DNA of 36,193 nucleotides, from positions 1 through 36,193 of the IMG/VR virus record IMGVR_UViG_3300042868_004541; one strand, given 5' to 3'. The position numbers were made by a program, and so were the translations under genes. Shown one piece after another: positions 1 to 9,523 of the stretch (positions within the stretch are counted from its first letter, which is position 1; every line of letters begins with the position of its first letter). The DNA is from a virus. The notes under the pieces are model-generated. The model saw only the letters and a list, made by a program, of their open reading frames with translations, made no database searches and was not told where the DNA came from.

Positions 1-127
1 TGCCTCACTTGTGGCATTGGCGAGTAAAATCTCAGGTGTATTGGCCGAACTTGACGAGGTTTTGATATAACAAACTGACATCTTTGGAACTGATGCACCT
101 GTGTTGTTTAGCACGTCAATAGCTTCA
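1..127. repeat. Terminal repeat, left copy (circular overlap)
   Basis: These 127 bases are repeated exactly at 36067-36193. The same reading frame runs through both copies, so the repeat marks where a circular or circularly permuted genome was cut open. A 127-base overlap equals a common assembler k-mer length, so it is most likely an assembly overlap and not a biological terminal repeat. Confidence 0.95.
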
Positions 128-291
128 TACTTTGATTCAGTTCTAATTTGCACATAGCTGGAACCATCCCAATAGTAAGCATCTGCCGTGCTCTCATCTA
201 TGTATATTGTTTTGAGCGCACCTGTAACGGGAAATGCGCCAAAAGTTGCAAAGGTTTTAACCTGTGATTCTATAAAAAAGTCGTAAGCCAT
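1..291 (-). CDS. Tail/receptor-region protein, N-terminal 97 residues (rest at 35458-36193)
   Basis: The ATG at 291-289 opens a frame that stays open to base 1 and continues in frame through the terminal repeat to a stop at 35458. The intact gene is 900 nt (299 aa) on the 36,066-bp circle. The N-terminus begins MAYDFFIESQVKTF and includes a stretch like IYIDESTADAYYWDGSSYVQI, the kind of short Tyr/Trp-rich segment seen in tail fibre and baseplate attachment proteins. The start overlaps the stop of the upstream 1132-aa tail gene as TAATG, so the two are translationally coupled. The exact role is unknown; a fibre or adaptor protein is inferred from position. Confidence 0.85.
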   Translation of the reverse strand, partial: MAYDFFIESQVKTFATFGAFPVTGALKTIYIDESTADAYYWDGSSYVQIRTESKYEAIDVLNNTGASVPKMSVCYIKTSSSSANTPEILLANATSEA

Positions 292-3200
292 TATTGCCAA
301 ATTACGTTAAGGATTGCATTGCTCAAAGTTACCACGTTTTGGCTATCCACGAGAACCCCGTCAATGTATAAATTTACTTGTGTGTCAGGAAGCTCCAAAT
401 CACCACCACTTACCACGCTTTCAACATAGCTGAAATCCGAGTTGTGAACGGTCGCGTTTTCACAAATACCTCCGCCGCCTGTTGTGGCATTAGGTAGCTG
501 TAAAATGATGTTGTCAGAGCCTTTGATATTGCCGTCGTATTTGCTTTCGTAGTAAGCAACTTTATCAACAAAAACCGCTTTGATTTTTGCAAATACGCTA
601 TCTGTGTACTCGAATGTTGGTGATTCCTCTTCGCTTAGAATTACAGGAAAGTCGTAGTACATATCTTGCACATGGTTGTTGGCGTTGTGGTCAGATATGT
701 AGATTTGATTTGCTGTGAGTAGGCACTCCTCATCAATTAAACGCGTCATGCAGGAAAGCAAATAGCTACTGCGAAGCTCGTAACTTCTCAAGGCTTCATT
801 GCGTACCTTTTCGCGCCTGCGATCAGTGTAAATAATGTTTTCGGTTTCGTACTTAGGTTGCATGTAGCCGAATTGACCACGAAAGCGTACCGTAGAGGCA
901 AAGCCTGAGTCTTTGTAATTAATACCTTGCTTGCGCACTAAATCGTTCAGCACAACGAATAAACGCACCGTACCAAGCACATTGAATGGTGTGTACTCGA
1001 CAAGGTTGTAACTTCCATAGTAGAACCAACCTGAATTACCTGAAAGCTCCCAATTGACACGAACTTTATAACAACCTTGAAGCAATACGCTTCCGCTTGC
1101 TACTTGCCTCCAATCAATGACAAAACCGACTGCATCGGGTTGGTGTGGAAAGTTTACCGTTATGCCTGGAGCAGGTGATAAATTGCCGTTTGCATCTTCG
1201 AGCTCAATGGTCATGTCATCGAACTTGTACGCGATGCCTGTGCGGTCGTTTTTATAATATGCCGCATCTTCTAGGCTTGCGACTACTAATTGAGGCTCAG
1301 AACAGAAAACCGCGCCTTTGTCCTCGCGAATCGCATCGCCCGGCAAAGTGATTTTATTAAAGTCCTGTTTGTGGACTAAATAAAAGTTGCCTTTGTCGTC
1401 TTTTTGATTGATAGTAGCAATAATTGTACTTGCGGTGTCAATGCCGCTTGTATCTATCTCACAAACTAAATGAACCTCGGTTGTGCTTATTTGCTCGATG
1501 TCTACCTTTGTCAATCCTGCCTGCGGTTGCAATGGCTTGTCTTGGCTTGACCAATCCCAAACTGTTGAAAGGCGTTTATTAGGGTCTGCCTCTTTTGGTC
1601 TTATGCTCAACCATCCCCAAATTGAAGGCTCAACCCATTGACCGACCGCGGTGGTAAATATGGCCTTGACGGTCATGATTTGGTTTGCAATGATGGCATC
1701 TTGTTGCGTACCGGTTGCATCAAATAGCTTTATTTCGCATACTTGGTCTTCTGCTGTATCGTAGTCGATAAGTGAGAAAGGATTTTCCCAATAGTATTCG
1801 ACATTGTCGGCTGTGAGTAAGCTACATTTTACTTTGATCGTGTAACCTGAGGTACGCAAGTAACGCATCCACTCGGCATTGAGACCGTTCTCAGGAAGTG
1901 AAGCGTTAAAAAAGTCTAAGAAAGCGTTGTTTTGAGCTATCCAATAGCGCCAGTTAGCCATTAGCGACCAAGTTAGCTTGGCTTCGTATGTTGTGAGCGT
2001 TTCTGTACCCGTAAGCTCTAGAGTTAGCTTGTTTGCCTGTGGGTTATCCAAGAATTGCTGAATAGGCTCGTTAAATGCGATTTGAATAACTCCGTTTGGC
2101 GTAGTTACGTAGTTAGCAAATGGAATCAATTTCGATACTAGCGCGAATTGGCTGCCGTCTGAATCTCTTTCAATGACAACCTCAGCCGTTAACGAGTTTA
2201 AAGCCTGGTTTTTGTCTAGGTTAAAAGTTGACTTATAAATAAAGTCATCTTCTGTCGTGAATCGGTTGTCCGTAACATTAACGCCAGCATGATCAGTAAA
2301 AAGCTGAGTCAATACACCCGAATAAACACCACCTTGCACAGGGTTTTTGGTCAAAATACCCTCTTTAAGGTTTAAAGTAACCGCGTTATTGTTGTTTGCC
2401 GTGCCTCCTGTGTTTTGTACGGTAAGCGTTAAGCGATATTGCAAGTCCTGCGAGCTTAGCGCGTCTGCATAAGTGTTAAACGCAGCGTTTGGCGTGAGTT
2501 TGAACGTGATTTGGGCGTAACCTGAAAGCTGAGTAAATGTAAAGGCACTTGATACCATGCGCTCAGTACCCACGCCGTAACCGCTGTAAATCGGGGTTGC
2601 GCCATTGAAGTAAATACCCGACAAACGTATCAATTCGGCGTTACTTTGTGGCTTGTTTTTGTACGTGTCAGGCTGTGGCACCATGTAAAACTGCGCCTCA
2701 ATGATATTTGAAATGGCTGCAGCGTTGTAAACTTTGACCGTTACATTGTTTTCCTGCGAAAAATCGACCTCATCAAGGTTATTTCCCGAAGCGTCTTCAA
2801 TAGTTAACTCATAAGTGAAGTCATTAACCCCTTGATTGTAGCTTTCGTTTAACCAACCCACGTTACCCAATAAGCTGCCGTTTGCTAGCTTCAATTGTGC
2901 GTTAGGATTGTTTACTTGCGGAATGACATAAAGCTCGAAATATGGCTTTAATGACTGCGAGGCTTCGAAAAAAGACGGCTCATCAAAGCTACCATCCTCA
3001 AACATGTAAGGGAAGTAGTAAAAAAGGTCTATTTGATAGCGCTTTTTACCTGATGAATCAGAAAGGCGTGTCAATCTGTTGAATACGTAAGAACCTCCCG
3101 ATTTGTTACCGAGTTGCTCCATTGTGGTATTACCATTAACTGAAAGACCTGCGAGCACGTCAGTTCTAAAGCGGTTTACTTCGCCATCAATCAAGCTATT

Positions 3201-3689
3201 AACCGAGCCATTTGCTGAGTTCTCAACGATATTGTGGAATATCTCTAAGGCTTGCGGTGTGGATGCAGAGGTGTTTACGATAGTCAAAGCTGTGTTGCCA
3301 GTCGCTGACATTGGCATGATTGCACCAACCAAAATACCTGAGCCTGCAGGGTCTAAGTTAGTGTTTACAGTAAGCGTATCGCCGTTTATATCTGTAATTG
3401 TTGCAGCAAAACTCGAAAAAGTAATTGTCCCGCTACCTTGTTGAACAACTCCGTTTAACTGAATAGCATCGCCTACATTAAAGCCATAGTCAGACCAATT
3501 TGAGCCAAAAACTTGTATTTGGTAATTGCTCGGAAAAGTAACCGTGTTTTGTGTCGTACTGACAAAAGTAAAATCTACGGTAAAGACAATTTGCTCCTGA
3601 ATCAATTGACCGGAGTTAGCAAGCAAAAACGAGTTGCCTGACGGCTGATTGCGAGTGACGTACTTTTTACTTAATATCGTTAATGCCAT
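291..3689 (-). CDS. Large tail/baseplate protein (1132 aa)
   Basis: This is the second-largest protein of the phage. It lies downstream of the tape measure and distal-tail genes and directly upstream of the fibre genes, where siphoviruses keep baseplate-hub or receptor-binding proteins. The sequence is rich in beta-type Thr/Asn/Val segments over its whole length. I see no signal peptide and no enzyme motif that I can name. The C-terminus ends with a repeated-looking beta stretch (LPDTQVNLYIDGVLVDSQNV) that could be a small binding domain. It overlaps the 70-aa gene upstream by 23 nt and is coupled to the next gene by TAATG. A structural tail role is likely; hub versus receptor-binding cannot be decided. 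Confidence 0.75.
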   Translation of the reverse strand: MALTILSKKYVTRNQPSGNSFLLANSGQLIQEQIVFTVDFTFVSTTQNTVTFPSNYQIQVFGSNWSDYGFNVGDAIQLNGVVQQGSGTITFSSFAATITDINGDTLTVNTNLDPAGSGILVGAIMPMSATGNTALTIVNTSASTPQALEIFHNIVENSANGSVNSLIDGEVNRFRTDVLAGLSVNGNTTMEQLGNKSGGSYVFNRLTRLSDSSGKKRYQIDLFYYFPYMFEDGSFDEPSFFEASQSLKPYFELYVIPQVNNPNAQLKLANGSLLGNVGWLNESYNQGVNDFTYELTIEDASGNNLDEVDFSQENNVTVKVYNAAAISNIIEAQFYMVPQPDTYKNKPQSNAELIRLSGIYFNGATPIYSGYGVGTERMVSSAFTFTQLSGYAQITFKLTPNAAFNTYADALSSQDLQYRLTLTVQNTGGTANNNNAVTLNLKEGILTKNPVQGGVYSGVLTQLFTDHAGVNVTDNRFTTEDDFIYKSTFNLDKNQALNSLTAEVVIERDSDGSQFALVSKLIPFANYVTTPNGVIQIAFNEPIQQFLDNPQANKLTLELTGTETLTTYEAKLTWSLMANWRYWIAQNNAFLDFFNASLPENGLNAEWMRYLRTSGYTIKVKCSLLTADNVEYYWENPFSLIDYDTAEDQVCEIKLFDATGTQQDAIIANQIMTVKAIFTTAVGQWVEPSIWGWLSIRPKEADPNKRLSTVWDWSSQDKPLQPQAGLTKVDIEQISTTEVHLVCEIDTSGIDTASTIIATINQKDDKGNFYLVHKQDFNKITLPGDAIREDKGAVFCSEPQLVVASLEDAAYYKNDRTGIAYKFDDMTIELEDANGNLSPAPGITVNFPHQPDAVGFVIDWRQVASGSVLLQGCYKVRVNWELSGNSGWFYYGSYNLVEYTPFNVLGTVRLFVVLNDLVRKQGINYKDSGFASTVRFRGQFGYMQPKYETENIIYTDRRREKVRNEALRSYELRSSYLLSCMTRLIDEECLLTANQIYISDHNANNHVQDMYYDFPVILSEEESPTFEYTDSVFAKIKAVFVDKVAYYESKYDGNIKGSDNIILQLPNATTGGGGICENATVHNSDFSYVESVVSGGDLELPDTQVNLYIDGVLVDSQNVVTLSNAILNVIWQ

Positions 3690-3879
3690 ATTGCTTTAAT
3701 TTTTCTTTATTGGCTTTAATATCAGCCATTGCCTCATCAAATTTAGTCATTAAATCAGCAGGCAAGGCCTCTCTATTTGCTTGGATTTTAGCCAGCTCTG
3801 GCGTTATCTTCTGTTCCAATTTATGAAACTCCCTGAGTATTTTAGGAATGTCCCTACCTAGAATGTCGTTAATTGCCAT
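3667..3879 (-). CDS. Small helical tail-region protein (70 aa)
   Basis: The 70 residues are strongly helical and charged, with heptad-like spacing (KILREFHKLEQKITPELAKI), and there is no membrane segment. It overlaps the distal tail gene upstream by 11 nt and the large baseplate gene downstream by 23 nt, so it is surely co-translated with tail proteins. It could be a coiled-coil tail assembly factor or chaperone. Function is not recognised. Confidence 0.7.
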   Translation of the reverse strand: MAINDILGRDIPKILREFHKLEQKITPELAKIQANREALPADLMTKFDEAMADIKANKEKLKQYGINDIK

Positions 3880-5560
3880 CGTCTATGATTATTGTTTTTT
3901 CGTTAATTGCTTGTTGATTTACTCTAATTGTGGCGGTTGCCATGTGTTCGACCTCGCTCCATTGAACGCGTGTGATTTCGGCAACTACGCCAGCGTCATC
4001 AACTATGTAATTATTTGCCATTAGTGCAAATAACTCTGCCTCAGTCATTGCCAATGGCACATTTTCATAGATGAGCTTTTGATTGTTTTGGATGTATCTG
4101 TTTGTCCAATATTTTGAAGCTATGGTTTTGCATCCGATTCTTAGCAACTGATTATCTACCAACTTACTGCCACTCATGTAAAGCAACTTGGTCACATTGA
4201 AATACTGCGAGCTTATTTGTAACGCGTTTTTTCGCGCTTCCACCTTGTTACTAAGTTTTCCACTTGTGAATAAATCGATTGCTTTAGCGTAGGCTTTAGC
4301 CGCTTGCTCTAGGAAGTTTAATTTGCCTTTGGCTGTACCACGTGCAAAAGGAATGTCAATCAAATCAAATCCTTTAATAAGTTCATAGGCCTTTTCAGTT
4401 GTGTTTATAACCTCGCTAGATACCTCGTATAGATTTTCTTTAGTGTCATCAAAGGTGTTAAAATCAGATGGATCAATTCGATACTGAACTACCATGCGTT
4501 TAAATATCTCTTCGCTATTTAATTTAAACTCACTTTGTAGTTTGTCCTGTAAGTTAAACGCTTGCAAAAGACCCGTGTTTGGTGTCTTCTCGAAATACGT
4601 TTCATGTTCAATGATTACAACACCATTCAGAACGATTGTGCGAGCGTTAAAAGTGTTCTCTATGGCTGTAATCAATTGGCCAAGCGTTTGTACTGTATCG
4701 CGTGAGCTTGGATAGCCGTTTGTGTAGCCATTTGTAGCCACTCCTAAAAGTTCATCAAACCAATTGGGGTCTTTTGGTTTTAATGGAACAGGTAAAATAA
4801 CAGCATCTTGAATAGATCCAAGCAACGAGCTGTTTAGTGTGTATCCTAAATGTTGACACCCTTTAGCAACCAACCTTTGAATGGTTGCGCCTTTGAATTT
4901 TCGTATAGGTTGAAAAATGATATTCATTATCTCAGTACCGAGCTTCACTAATGCAATTACAATAGCAATAGCGTAAGCAATGCGAGCGGCTAATTTTACG
5001 GCTGCAGAAACTATTGCACCAAGATTACCCGGAACAGGCGGCAACACCTCAGCTAAATCAGCAACGCCCTCGGCAATATCCTTTACTGCCCTTTGAAGTT
5101 CCTGAGCTAAAGCAAATGTGGCTAGCGACAAAGAGAGGTAATAAGAGGCTTGTTGTTCGGGAATAATGACATAATCAACATTACGCAAGTCACTATCTAA
5201 CCATTTCATGGTGCCGAAGGAAAGACCGTTGGCATTATCAAAGAAATTATCTGTTGACTTATATCGTTTCAGCTTGACTTTACATCCGCGTTCCTGCATT
5301 GTGAAACTTGGGTCGGAGAAATCAAGTAAGTACTTTACCGTGGTGCCGTTTGAGTATTTGATGCTTAAAGGCATCCCCACATAGTAGCCATATATCGAAA
5401 TCCATTGCTTAATAGCATCAAAGTCCTCGCGTACAAATTCGAGCGTGTCAACTGATAGCTCCAATTCTCGCAGTTGACGATCAGTAAAATCAAAGACGTA
5501 GTTAACTGAATCCTTGTTCTTTGGATTGCACTCGGTGCCGTTCAAATAGTACCTAATCAT
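3869..5560 (-). CDS. Distal tail/baseplate protein (563 aa)
   Basis: The gene follows the tape measure with an ATGA overlap, the usual place of a distal-tail or tail-associated protein. Residues 1-130 look beta-rich (MIRYYLNGTECNPKNKDSV). Residues about 145-235 contain an Ala/Ile/Val-rich hydrophobic stretch that could be helical or membrane-interacting. The remainder is mixed alpha/beta without a nameable motif. By analogy with siphovirus gene order it should connect tail tube and baseplate. The assignment rests on position more than on sequence identity. Confidence 0.7.
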   Translation of the reverse strand: MIRYYLNGTECNPKNKDSVNYVFDFTDRQLRELELSVDTLEFVREDFDAIKQWISIYGYYVGMPLSIKYSNGTTVKYLLDFSDPSFTMQERGCKVKLKRYKSTDNFFDNANGLSFGTMKWLDSDLRNVDYVIIPEQQASYYLSLSLATFALAQELQRAVKDIAEGVADLAEVLPPVPGNLGAIVSAAVKLAARIAYAIAIVIALVKLGTEIMNIIFQPIRKFKGATIQRLVAKGCQHLGYTLNSSLLGSIQDAVILPVPLKPKDPNWFDELLGVATNGYTNGYPSSRDTVQTLGQLITAIENTFNARTIVLNGVVIIEHETYFEKTPNTGLLQAFNLQDKLQSEFKLNSEEIFKRMVVQYRIDPSDFNTFDDTKENLYEVSSEVINTTEKAYELIKGFDLIDIPFARGTAKGKLNFLEQAAKAYAKAIDLFTSGKLSNKVEARKNALQISSQYFNVTKLLYMSGSKLVDNQLLRIGCKTIASKYWTNRYIQNNQKLIYENVPLAMTEAELFALMANNYIVDDAGVVAEITRVQWSEVEHMATATIRVNQQAINEKTIIIDDGN

Positions 5561-8475
5561 TTTACTCTGAATCTGTTTGTTATTTTACGACCTCCGACTT
5601 GCTTGCTTTGTACAATTTCGGCAATACCACTACTGAAAGACTGCCAATGTACATTGCTCTCTGATTTGTTAGCAACGATGTTTTGAAGCTCCTTGAGTTC
5701 ACGTGTGAGTATTGCGGTGTCAAAGCCTAGGCCTGCGCCGTTTGCCTTTGGCATTTGTGACATGGTGGCAGCACCCTCAAATGAGTTTAGCAAAGCACTT
5801 GTTTGTGTAGCTGTATAAACTCGGTCACCAGGTGAAAGCGTTGTGAAGCGTGCGCCCTTGCCTGTACCTATTTCCTTAATGTTACCGCGTCTATCGGTAA
5901 TTAACTCCGCTCCTTTTTCATCGACTACAGACAAACCACCGGGGGCGTTCATAGTACCTGATTCGTAGAATTGTAGGTTTTTAAGGAATGAGGTTAATAC
6001 CTGCGTGTTTACAATAGTTGAAGCTAATGCCTCAGCAGGCGTTTTTCCTTCGCTTAGTGCGCTTTCAAACGTTTTTAGGCCTGTACTTACCAACTCAACT
6101 GATTGCTTTGCTCTCTCAAGGCGCAATTGCTCTTGTTGCGCTTCACGTTGGATGCGTATTTGTTCGGCAATGGATTGCTGAGCGTAAATATTGCCATTGG
6201 CAGCAAGGTTCTGCAAAAAGTCTTGTTGTTTGGCTGCGGCATCGCTTTCCTTTTGCAATAGCTCAATGCGTCTATCGATTTGGTATTGTATTGCATCGGT
6301 AATGGATTGCTGAACGCTCATGATAACTTCATAGCGCTCCTTAATGAGTTTCATCTCTTCATCGTGCGTCTTTTGGTTGGTTGCGTTGGTCTTATCTGCA
6401 AAGTCGATTTGTGCCTCAATAATCTCATTATTCACGCGGTTTATTTCATCGTACTCCTCTTGTTTCAATCCGGTTACCTTATCAACCGTCTCAGCCGTTA
6501 CAACCTCTTTTTCCTTTTGAACGTCTTTGTATCTAGTCTCCTCCTCTTTATTCAAGGCGGTTAGCTTAACTTGATAATTAGCGTTGATTTTAGCCTGAGC
6601 ATCGGTGTTACCCTCGGCTCCTTTCAATAGATCGTCTCTTTCGTCTTGAAGTGCTTTGAGCCTTAGCGTTTTTTCGCGTTGGTATTCATCTTCAATGGCC
6701 TTTAGTTTGAAGTCGCGTTGTTGCTCTATGAACTGCGCTTGTATGACGTACATTTCGTGTATTACTCTTTCAAGTTCGTCAACTTGCGCCTGTCCCGTAT
6801 CCTCAGCAAATTTCACCTCATTAGCGAGCATTGCATCAATGTTTTCCTTGTGCTGCGTAATGGTGCGGCCTTGTTGGATTTGGATAAGTTCCTGATTGAG
6901 TTGGATGTATTTTGAAACATATTCGTTACCGTCCTTGAAAGCGGTATTGATTTCTTTTTGAGCCTTTACGGTTTTTTCGCCCGTGTCTTCTATTTTGTAG
7001 CCGAATTTCTCAATCTGTTCTTTTGCTGAAAGGCTAGAGAATCCATAGGCCTCCATTCTTTTGGTAGCTGCGTCAAGCTCCTTTTTGTTCTCAGCAATGA
7101 TTTGAGTATTCTTATAATAAGCAGCCGCAAGCTCAATGTTTTTATTTACTAGCTTGCCCGTCTCAGTAACTAAACCTGTTCTAGCATCCACGTTAACGCC
7201 TTTTTCCTTTTCTAGAGCACCTTGTTTAATAAGCTCTACATTTTCCTTTTCGGCTTTATTTATTTCAGCTTGTAGCTTATCTTGCTTTTCAAGGTTGGCA
7301 TTCATCAAGTTTTGATTGCGTTCTAATCTGTATCGCAACTTCTGAAACTCGATATAATTATTCACCTCAGCATTTAACTGAGCTTGGAACTTCTTTTCGT
7401 CCTTTAAGTTCTGTATAGTTGAGCCGTACTCTTCATTAATCTCTTTGATGAGTTTTGCCCTTTCGGCTGAACCTGCATTGGTGGCTTTAAGCATCATGAT
7501 GTTGCCCACGAACTCGGCAGACTCCTCCGCTACATATTGACGGCTTTTCTTAGCGTCTTCATTTCTGATTTTTGTTATTCTGGCATTCTCTTCAGCGGCC
7601 TTATTTACACCTCCTAAATTAGATGCCCATTCAACAAGTTTGCTACCATACAAAGTAAGTAACGTGACCCCAACAGATAGCAACACCTGCGTAGACATTA
7701 GCGACCCTGCAAGCGACTTGAATACGCTTTGCGTTGGCTTTCCTGCGGCAGCAAGCTCGGCATTTGCAGTCTTTAACCTACCTATCTCATCAAAGAACAT
7801 TGGTAAGTTGTTCGATATGGCCATGAATCCCGTTTGTACGGAATTGCCAAAGGCAGGCATCTCACGAGCTAACTGAGTTACTGAGAAGTTTAATTGGCTG
7901 TTTGCCATTGCGTAGTTACCAACGTTTCTTTGGTGCTTGCCCATTGTGGCATCAACCGTCTTGAGTGCTGCATCGTACTTCTGAATCTTACCCTGCAAAT
8001 AATCGTACTCACGTTGTTCTTTTGCTGTTAGCTTGGCTCCAAGTTCTTTTCTGATTGCTAGGTCTCGATAAGTTTTAACCATGCCGGCAAGTTTGCGATC
8101 TACACGGGTGTAAATGCTATTTGCTTTCTCAGCTTCACGAACCTCGCTAGCTGTTGCCTTAGCCGCTCTTTCGATGGCTTTGGCTTGCTGTTCTTTAAGT
8201 CTTTGATTCTTGGCCTCAAGGTCTATTTGTAGCTTCTGAGTGCGGAGCTTTTGCTGCAATAGCTTCTCACTTTCAATCTCAGCTTTGTTAATGGCTTCAA
8301 TATCCTGCACGGTCTTAGCTGAGGCCTTGCCTAAGTCATTAACCATTGTTGAGGCAATAGATTTTAATGCCTTGTCAAATTGCTCGAGCGAGCCTAGAGT
8401 TGAAGCGATGTCGTTTGAAATCTCTTTAAACGGGTCGCCCTGTACTATATCACTTTTCTTTATTGCTTCTGACAT
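5557..8475 (-). CDS. Tape measure protein (972 aa)
   Basis: This long, Lys/Glu/Gln-rich protein is coiled-coil over most of its length (about 1-180 and 320-830). It has a hydrophobic segment near residues 255-285 (VLLSVGVTLLTLYGSKLVEW) and a conserved-looking block before it (NYAMANSQLNFSVTQLAREM). These are the hallmarks of siphovirus tape measures, which set tail length and help DNA entry. At the usual scale of about 1.5 angstroms per residue the tail would be near 145 nm; this is an estimate. It is preceded by the 136-aa gene with a 26-nt overlap and followed by an ATGA overlap. No lysozyme or peptidase domain is obvious. Confidence 0.93.
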   Translation of the reverse strand: MSEAIKKSDIVQGDPFKEISNDIASTLGSLEQFDKALKSIASTMVNDLGKASAKTVQDIEAINKAEIESEKLLQQKLRTQKLQIDLEAKNQRLKEQQAKAIERAAKATASEVREAEKANSIYTRVDRKLAGMVKTYRDLAIRKELGAKLTAKEQREYDYLQGKIQKYDAALKTVDATMGKHQRNVGNYAMANSQLNFSVTQLAREMPAFGNSVQTGFMAISNNLPMFFDEIGRLKTANAELAAAGKPTQSVFKSLAGSLMSTQVLLSVGVTLLTLYGSKLVEWASNLGGVNKAAEENARITKIRNEDAKKSRQYVAEESAEFVGNIMMLKATNAGSAERAKLIKEINEEYGSTIQNLKDEKKFQAQLNAEVNNYIEFQKLRYRLERNQNLMNANLEKQDKLQAEINKAEKENVELIKQGALEKEKGVNVDARTGLVTETGKLVNKNIELAAAYYKNTQIIAENKKELDAATKRMEAYGFSSLSAKEQIEKFGYKIEDTGEKTVKAQKEINTAFKDGNEYVSKYIQLNQELIQIQQGRTITQHKENIDAMLANEVKFAEDTGQAQVDELERVIHEMYVIQAQFIEQQRDFKLKAIEDEYQREKTLRLKALQDERDDLLKGAEGNTDAQAKINANYQVKLTALNKEEETRYKDVQKEKEVVTAETVDKVTGLKQEEYDEINRVNNEIIEAQIDFADKTNATNQKTHDEEMKLIKERYEVIMSVQQSITDAIQYQIDRRIELLQKESDAAAKQQDFLQNLAANGNIYAQQSIAEQIRIQREAQQEQLRLERAKQSVELVSTGLKTFESALSEGKTPAEALASTIVNTQVLTSFLKNLQFYESGTMNAPGGLSVVDEKGAELITDRRGNIKEIGTGKGARFTTLSPGDRVYTATQTSALLNSFEGAATMSQMPKANGAGLGFDTAILTRELKELQNIVANKSESNVHWQSFSSGIAEIVQSKQVGGRKITNRFRVK

Positions 8476-8860
8476 ACTGCTCTTGCATTTCTTTAAATTC
8501 TACAATAGTTACTAGCTTGGTATCTATTCGGTAACCGAGCCATTTTGATAGGTAAATCAAAACTTGCTGAATGGTCATGCCGTCATGTTTTGACGGGTCT
8601 AGTTGCTCAAGTTCAATTTGCGCTATCTCGATGTTGTTTAACAAAAATACGTTGTTTGTCTGTATGTAGGTTAGACGTAGCTTTGTAAGATGCGCCTTTT
8701 GAGACAAATAGCGCTCAAGTTGCTCACCAAGTCCGTAGCGTTCAAGATACTCATTGTAAAGCCTTACCCAATTCTCAATATCGGTTTCTCTTGGTTTGTG
8801 ATCGTGATTCGCGTATTGCAAATGGCCCTCTTGGCATTTCTCCCAATTGTACAAAGGCAT
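8450..8860 (-). CDS. Probable tail assembly chaperone-like protein (136 aa)
   Basis: The gene lies between the 147-aa tail gene and the tape measure, where tail assembly chaperones are found. I chose the ATG at 8860 (MPLYNWEKCQEGHLQYANHD) over an in-frame start at 8944 because the latter would overlap the previous gene by 80 nt, while 8860 begins just after that stop. The C-terminus overlaps the tape measure start by 26 nt. I found no convincing slippery sequence joining it to a neighbouring frame, so a frameshifted G/GT pair is not supported. Function is inferred from position only. Confidence 0.7.
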   Translation of the reverse strand: MPLYNWEKCQEGHLQYANHDHKPRETDIENWVRLYNEYLERYGLGEQLERYLSQKAHLTKLRLTYIQTNNVFLLNNIEIAQIELEQLDPSKHDGMTIQQVLIYLSKWLGYRIDTKLVTIVEFKEMQEQYVRSNKEK

Positions 8861-8864
8861 CTCG

Positions 8865-9308
8865 CTAATTGAGACCCAAGATGTCTTTGAATTGTTTGAT
8901 GTAGCTCTCTTTGACCATGTTTTGAACTTTGATAAGATTTTCATCGGTTAGCGTCAGTATTTTTGTTGTGTACCATTTTTTATCTTCCATCTTCTGAGTG
9001 TCGGCATCTATCTCGATGGATTCCATTAGCACGCGCACGTACATTGAGCGGTAAAATGCGCCTGTATCGTAAAGCGTGTAAGGTGTGTTAAATTTCTTCT
9101 TTGGGTTGATTCTGGCCGTGAGCATAGAATAGTAACCGATTACTTTACCGGTGCCATCTATCCCTTTTTTCATTAACTGCTCCTGGCGTATTAAATCGAG
9201 TATTTCGGTTTTTGTTCTAGGCGAAAAAGCATTGTACCATGCGACTGCCTCGTTGAGCAATTTGCCCTTGCGTAACATTTCATGCAGCTTACTTTTCCCG
9301 ATTGCCAT
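8865..9308 (-). CDS. Tail morphogenesis protein, unknown (147 aa)
   Basis: The protein starts MAIGKSKLHEM and is basic and helical, with a TPYTLYDTGAFYRSM motif that I associate with conserved small tail-region proteins of Bacteroidota phages. An upstream in-frame start at 9335 is unlikely because it would place the start codon inside a terminator hairpin (9326-9347). The gene is the first one after that terminator, so it heads the lower-expression tail block (chaperone-like, tape measure, distal tail). Its exact role is not known; a tail-completion or minor tail function is possible. Confidence 0.75.
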   Translation of the reverse strand: MAIGKSKLHEMLRKGKLLNEAVAWYNAFSPRTKTEILDLIRQEQLMKKGIDGTGKVIGYYSMLTARINPKKKFNTPYTLYDTGAFYRSMYVRVLMESIEIDADTQKMEDKKWYTTKILTLTDENLIKVQNMVKESYIKQFKDILGLN

Positions 9309-9322
9309 AAATACAAAGTAAC

Positions 9323-9347
9323 AAAAAAGGCGCATCGCTGCGCCTTT
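9323..9347 (-). terminator. Rho-independent terminator after major tail genes
   Basis: A perfect 9-bp stem (9326-9334 with 9339-9347, arms AAAGGCGCA/TGCGCCTTT) with a 4-nt loop is followed on the minus strand by six T. It lies between the 50-aa gene and the next tail gene. It would reduce transcription from the highly expressed capsid and tail-tube genes into the tape measure block. Confidence 0.88.
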
Positions 9348-9370
9348 CTTTCATATACAAAACAAACAAA

Positions 9371-9523
9371 CTATGCCTTTTTGATAATCGGTTGCGCTTG
9401 TTTCCAAGCCTGTTTCACCACCTCAGCAGGAAAGTTCGCAAAGTGTGCAATTGCTTGCTTTTGCGTCATCCCTTCAAATGCCAAGGCATTGAATTGGTGG
9501 TTACCGATTTTAATTACTGTCAT
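9371..9523 (-). CDS. Small conserved-looking protein (50 aa)
   Basis: This 50-codon gene begins MTVIKIGNHQFNALAFEGMT, and its ATG overlaps the stop of the major tail protein as TAATG. It ends 24 nt before a terminator, so it is the last gene of the head/tail-tube transcript. It is helical with a Lys-rich C-terminus and no membrane segment. Perfect coupling and placement support a real gene. Function is unknown; it may be a small tail-tube accessory protein. Confidence 0.72.
   Translation of the reverse strand: MTVIKIGNHQFNALAFEGMTQKQAIAHFANFPAEVVKQAWKQAQPIIKKA

Noticed and set aside
1-127. True terminal repeat used in packaging
   Set aside because: Exactly 127 bases and mid-gene; an assembler overlap is the simpler explanation.
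8450-9308. Programmed frameshift joining two tail assembly chaperone frames
   Set aside because: No convincing slippery heptamer was seen at the gene ends, and the two genes are separated or overlap in ways explained by ordinary coupling.
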